The translations under genes and the position numbers were made by a program. From Nitrospinaceae bacterium (lineage in GTDB: Bacteria > Nitrospinota > Nitrospinia > Nitrospinales > VA-1): 16,300 nucleotides of DNA. Shown here piece by piece: positions 13,336 through 16,300 of the stretch. The notes beneath the pieces are model-generated. The model searched no databases. It saw nothing but the letters and a program-made list of their open reading frames with translations, and was not told where the DNA came from. The stretch's first letter is position 1. Every line of letters begins with the position of its first letter. The DNA is taken from positions 1-16,300 of the forward strand of contig JAPYPK010000027.1 of assembly GCA_029937655.1 (NCBI GenBank). Direction: 5' to 3'.

Positions 13336-15087
13336 ATGATAGAAAATATCTTAATCCTAAATATGACTCGAATGGGGGATTTAGTTCAATCTACTTCGTC
13401 CATTGCTGGGCTTAGAAAACAGTATCCTAACGCATGCATAACTCTCATGGTAACTAGTGCATTTGAGGAGTTTTCAAAAAAAATTCCTTGCATAAATAAA
13501 AGAGTTGTTTTCGATATCAAGCAGTTTGTGGATAGAGTTGATAAAAAACAAATGCTATGGGTTGATGTTTATAAATACTTAGAATGTATTCTGAATAAAT
13601 TAAAAGAAATAAATTACGATTTGCTTATTAATCTAAGTCATTCAAAATTGAGTGCATTTATGATTTCATATTTAAATGTCAAAAATATGCGTGGGTTTGG
13701 GTGTGATGCAAATGGGGACCGCATAACTTTAGACCCCTGGATGCAATATTTTGGGATTGAGCCTTTCAACAGACAGTTAAACCCTTTTAATCTTGTGGAA
13801 ATTTTTACTCGAAGTGCCGGCGTTGCCCCCGAGGAAAATCCTGTTCGTCTGCTGAACAAATGTGATGATATTGAGTTTATTTCTAAGTTTTTTGAGATTA
13901 ATAGTATCAAAAGCGAGGAACTTCTCATTGGTATTCAGGCAGGGTCAAGCCTAGAGGGAAGGCGTTGGCCTCCTGAAAGTTTTGCTAAGATTGTAGATGA
14001 ATTAGTTGAAAGCCTTGGCGCTAAAATTGTTTTGTTGGGAGTTGATTCCGAAAAGAAATTATCAGATAAAATCATTTCACTTGCTAAGCATAAATATGGA
14101 ATAACTGATCTTACAGGTAAGACTAATGTTGATCAGTTGACAGCAATAGTTTCAAGGTGTTCTTATCTAATTACAAACGATACTGGAACCATGCATGTGG
14201 CTGCCGCAGTAGGAACCACTATTATTGGGTTGTTTTTTGCCCATGCCCATCCCTATGAAACGGCGCCTTATAGCCCCGGGCATCTTATATTTCAGGCTCG
14301 TATTCCTTGTGCCCCATGTAGTTACAGTGTTGAATGTGACAATGTTATTTGCACCCATAAGGTATATCCGGAATACCTGCTAGCAATGATTCGCTCTCAT
14401 TTCACAGAAGGTTCTTGGAGAGCAATTAATACTATCGCTGAACTGAGTGAAGTAAATATTCATGAAACTTACATAGGTAAGGATAAAAGATTACGACTTC
14501 GCCCATTGATTAAAAACTATTTAACGCTTAATGATATTTTTCGCGAGATATATTCCGAGCATTGGATGAGATTCCTTGGAGTAGTGAAAGTGCAGGAATC
14601 AATTCACTGTAATATTGAAGATCTATTATTGGTGGATTATGACTGCAGTAATATTTTTGATTTGTCTGGGCAAATTGAAGTTAAATCATGCGCTTTAAAT
14701 GATATTGAAAAAATTGCCTCTCGAGGCATTTGCTTGGCGGGTAAAATGACCTCTTTATGTTCAGGTGTAATGTCAACACAAATTACTAGAATAAAGTCTT
14801 TGTCGGGAGAAATAGAATTATTGGATAAAAGTATTAACCAAGTTGGCCTTATTCACCCAGAGGTCAAACCAATTACTGATATGTTTGCAAAGAGAAAAGA
14901 AAATTTTAAAGGAAATGATCCTATTAAATTATCTCAAGAAACTCGAAAATGTTATCAAATGCTACACGAAGAAGCGAAAGGTCTTGGCGGTCAATTGGCG
15001 TCAGTTTGCAAAGAGTTGAAAGGGGCTAATGTTAACACTTTTTATGCAGCAGTTAGTTCCATGAGTGTAGAAGTTCCTGGTAGGTAA
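13336..15087 (+). CDS. GT9 heptosyltransferase-like glycosyltransferase with long C-terminal extension
   Basis: Residues 1-355 of this 583-residue protein fit the ADP-heptose/LPS heptosyltransferase family (GT9): ILNMTRMGDLVQSTSSI (7-23), the donor-site strand GIQAGSSLEGRRWPPESFA (199-217), and ITNDTGTMHVAAAVGTTII (279-297), the family hallmark. Four cysteines at 325, 328, 334 and 339 occupy the position where many GT9 enzymes have a similar cysteine group. Residues about 360-583 are extra relative to the usual ~350-residue length and are not recognised; they look helical and soluble. ATG 13336 follows the previous stop by two bases, so translation is probably coupled. Its 3' end overlaps the convergent phosphoglycerate kinase gene by 46 bases. 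The sugar donor cannot be read from the sequence. Confidence 0.88.
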   Translation: MIENILILNMTRMGDLVQSTSSIAGLRKQYPNACITLMVTSAFEEFSKKIPCINKRVVFDIKQFVDRVDKKQMLWVDVYKYLECILNKLKEINYDLLINLSHSKLSAFMISYLNVKNMRGFGCDANGDRITLDPWMQYFGIEPFNRQLNPFNLVEIFTRSAGVAPEENPVRLLNKCDDIEFISKFFEINSIKSEELLIGIQAGSSLEGRRWPPESFAKIVDELVESLGAKIVLLGVDSEKKLSDKIISLAKHKYGITDLTGKTNVDQLTAIVSRCSYLITNDTGTMHVAAAVGTTIIGLFFAHAHPYETAPYSPGHLIFQARIPCAPCSYSVECDNVICTHKVYPEYLLAMIRSHFTEGSWRAINTIAELSEVNIHETYIGKDKRLRLRPLIKNYLTLNDIFREIYSEHWMRFLGVVKVQESIHCNIEDLLLVDYDCSNIFDLSGQIEVKSCALNDIEKIASRGICLAGKMTSLCSGVMSTQITRIKSLSGEIELLDKSINQVGLIHPEVKPITDMFAKRKENFKGNDPIKLSQETRKCYQMLHEEAKGLGGQLASVCKELKGANVNTFYAAVSSMSVEVPGR

Positions 15088-16300
15088 GAAGCCAAGTCGC
15101 CATTCCCTTCACCTTTTAAAAATTTTTCCAGGAATTCAAGGGAAGCACCCCCACCGGTTGAGACGAAGAAATTGGATGTTAAATAATTCCATAATACATA
15201 GCTATCATCAACTGGAAACTCCATACTAAGCAAATCGCGATTTATTGGATCTGCCAGTTGCCTTTCGATGCAACGCTTAATGAGGTTTTTTAATTGGTTA
15301 GCGCCAATTTTATTCAATATTGCAGCTGAGTCACCCCCTCCAATAACCACAGAAAACTTTGGATTGGTCAAAGCCTCTTCAAATAAGAGCTGAGCTAATT
15401 CTAGTGATCCTTCAGCGTAATCATGGTTTGTAGGGTGATCATATGCACCTAGCGGACCATTCCAAAAAACATTTTCTGTCCCATTAGATAAAATTGTATT
15501 TTTGAAATTTTCTATAGTTTTAGGTCCAAGGTCCAGTTGCAATACCTTTTCGAAGTCTGGTTCTGCTTCAATAAAAAAAGTAGGGGCCTTGAATTTATCA
15601 ACGCACTTATAATCATCAGGAAATACTAAATTGACCTTTTTGTCACTTGCAAAGTCCAATACTTCCCCGGCAAGGCCAACTTCATTTACAAGTATTTTAT
15701 TACTTTCTTCACTTGAACTAAGTAAAGTCCTTGGAATATCAGATAGCCTAAAGGGTACCATTTTTGTTTTCGATTTTTGAGCAATCAAAAAAGTATTTGC
15801 CATTTTCCCACCTATGAAAATAGCCTTGACCCCGGCCTGTACAAACTGCTTTAATACATTGATTTTGTCTGAAACTTTTGCCCCACCGGCGACGACCACC
15901 GTTTTACTTGGTTGGCTTATTATTCTTTGCCCGAAGTGTCCCAATTTTTTGATTTCTTGATTTAGGAGGGTACCTGCCACCACTAACTTATTTTGAGTTT
16001 TCATGAGTTGAGGAAGCATTTTTATGCTTTTGGTTATTCTGTGGCTGCACCCAAACGCGCAATTGATATATACATCGGATACATTAGCAAGCTCATAGAT
16101 AAATTCTTTTCTGTAGGTGTCCGGTTTTGATGGGTCTAGTAAGTATCTAAGGTTGGGAAGAAATTTTATGCCGCCAGGGGGCATACGTTTATGAGAAGCT
16201 ATCTCTAATGAGTGCTTCATGTGAGAGTCTATAATTTCGGGTGGGAAAATAGTATATGTGTCACCGTGAAGACGACGAATTAAAGTGTCGAAATGAGAGC
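15042..16300 (-). CDS. pgk: Divergent, long phosphoglycerate kinase (N-terminus beyond window edge)
   Basis: The enzyme phosphorylates ADP from 1,3-bisphosphoglycerate in glycolysis, or runs in reverse. The frame stays open to the window edge, so ATG at 16220 is probably internal. Counting from it: AFGCSHR (55-61), AGGAKVSDKI (111-120), GGKMANTFL (137-145), LDLGPKTI (229-236), FWNGPLGAYD (252-261), IGGGDSAA (293-300) and STGGGAS (354-360), all recognisable PGK nucleotide and catalytic motifs. Oddities: NDAFG is NCAFG; the usual LENVRF hinge region reads LPNLRYLL; about 35 extra residues sit between GGGDSAA and STGGGAS; and the C-terminus has an extra tail of roughly 15-20 residues. Its 3' end overlaps the GT9 gene by 46 bases. 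It may be the main PGK of this lineage or a paralogue with a changed role. Confidence 0.88.
   Translation of the reverse strand, partial: SHFDTLIRRLHGDTYTIFPPEIIDSHMKHSLEIASHKRMPPGGIKFLPNLRYLLDPSKPDTYRKEFIYELANVSDVYINCAFGCSHRITKSIKMLPQLMKTQNKLVVAGTLLNQEIKKLGHFGQRIISQPSKTVVVAGGAKVSDKINVLKQFVQAGVKAIFIGGKMANTFLIAQKSKTKMVPFRLSDIPRTLLSSSEESNKILVNEVGLAGEVLDFASDKKVNLVFPDDYKCVDKFKAPTFFIEAEPDFEKVLQLDLGPKTIENFKNTILSNGTENVFWNGPLGAYDHPTNHDYAEGSLELAQLLFEEALTNPKFSVVIGGGDSAAILNKIGANQLKNLIKRCIERQLADPINRDLLSMEFPVDDSYVLWNYLTSNFFVSTGGGASLEFLEKFLKGEGNGDLASYLPGTSTLMELTAA

Noticed and set aside
1..16300. CRISPR arrays, tRNA genes, insertion sequences, phage genes
   Set aside because: No regularly spaced direct repeats, cloverleaf-like sequence, transposase or integrase motifs were seen on reading either strand.

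Overview
The window is AT-rich bacterial DNA, with almost all genes on the + strand and frequent TTG/GTG starts. The first third encodes a quinol-oxidising Rieske/cytochrome b complex of the split b6/subunit-IV type, with a very large eight-haem cytochrome c in place of cytochrome f or c1. That combination points to a Gram-negative respiratory lineage outside the classical proteobacterial bc1 group. A Nitrospinota-, Nitrospirota- or deltaproteobacteria-like marine bacterium would fit, but this is inference from gene content and not proven by the sequence.

Region 1 (1-5916) is the bc-complex operon: Rieske protein, cytochrome b6-like subunit, extended subunit IV, octahaem cytochrome c on a coiled-coil stalk, a 60-residue membrane peptide, and a membrane-anchored protein with an Mrr-like domain that has lost its nuclease residues. 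The four core genes are 40-75 bases apart and the last two overlap by one base. Quinol would be oxidised at the Qo site formed by the b subunits, and electrons would pass through the Rieske cluster to the octahaem protein.

Region 2 (6014-8723) holds metF (methylenetetrahydrofolate reductase), a secreted formylglycine-generating-enzyme-fold protein lacking the FGE cysteine pair, an overlapping leucine-rich-repeat protein with an exact 27-residue period, and a small acidic protein of unknown function.

Region 3 (8720-9109) has no intact gene. Its left half carries an overlooked minus-strand relic: the last ~60 codons of a sulfite-oxidase/YedY/YuiH-type molybdopterin oxidoreductase, broken by at least two one-base indels and truncated upstream. 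Its right half is AT-rich and contains inverted repeats.

Region 4 (9110-15087) is a three-gene glycosylation cluster: a GT4 glycosyltransferase/methyltransferase/TPR fusion, a Maf-N-like/CgeB-like glycosyltransferase fusion, and a GT9 heptosyltransferase-like enzyme with a ~220-residue extra C-terminus. The Maf-type N-terminus suggests modification of a surface protein such as flagellin, or of another cell-surface glycan. A divergent, unusually long phosphoglycerate kinase lies convergently on the minus strand. It overlaps the GT9 gene by 46 bases and runs off the right edge.

No tRNA, rRNA, CRISPR array, insertion sequence or phage gene was seen. The strongest candidates for a little-described system are the unusual bc complex with its accessory proteins and the glycosylation cluster of multi-domain fusions.
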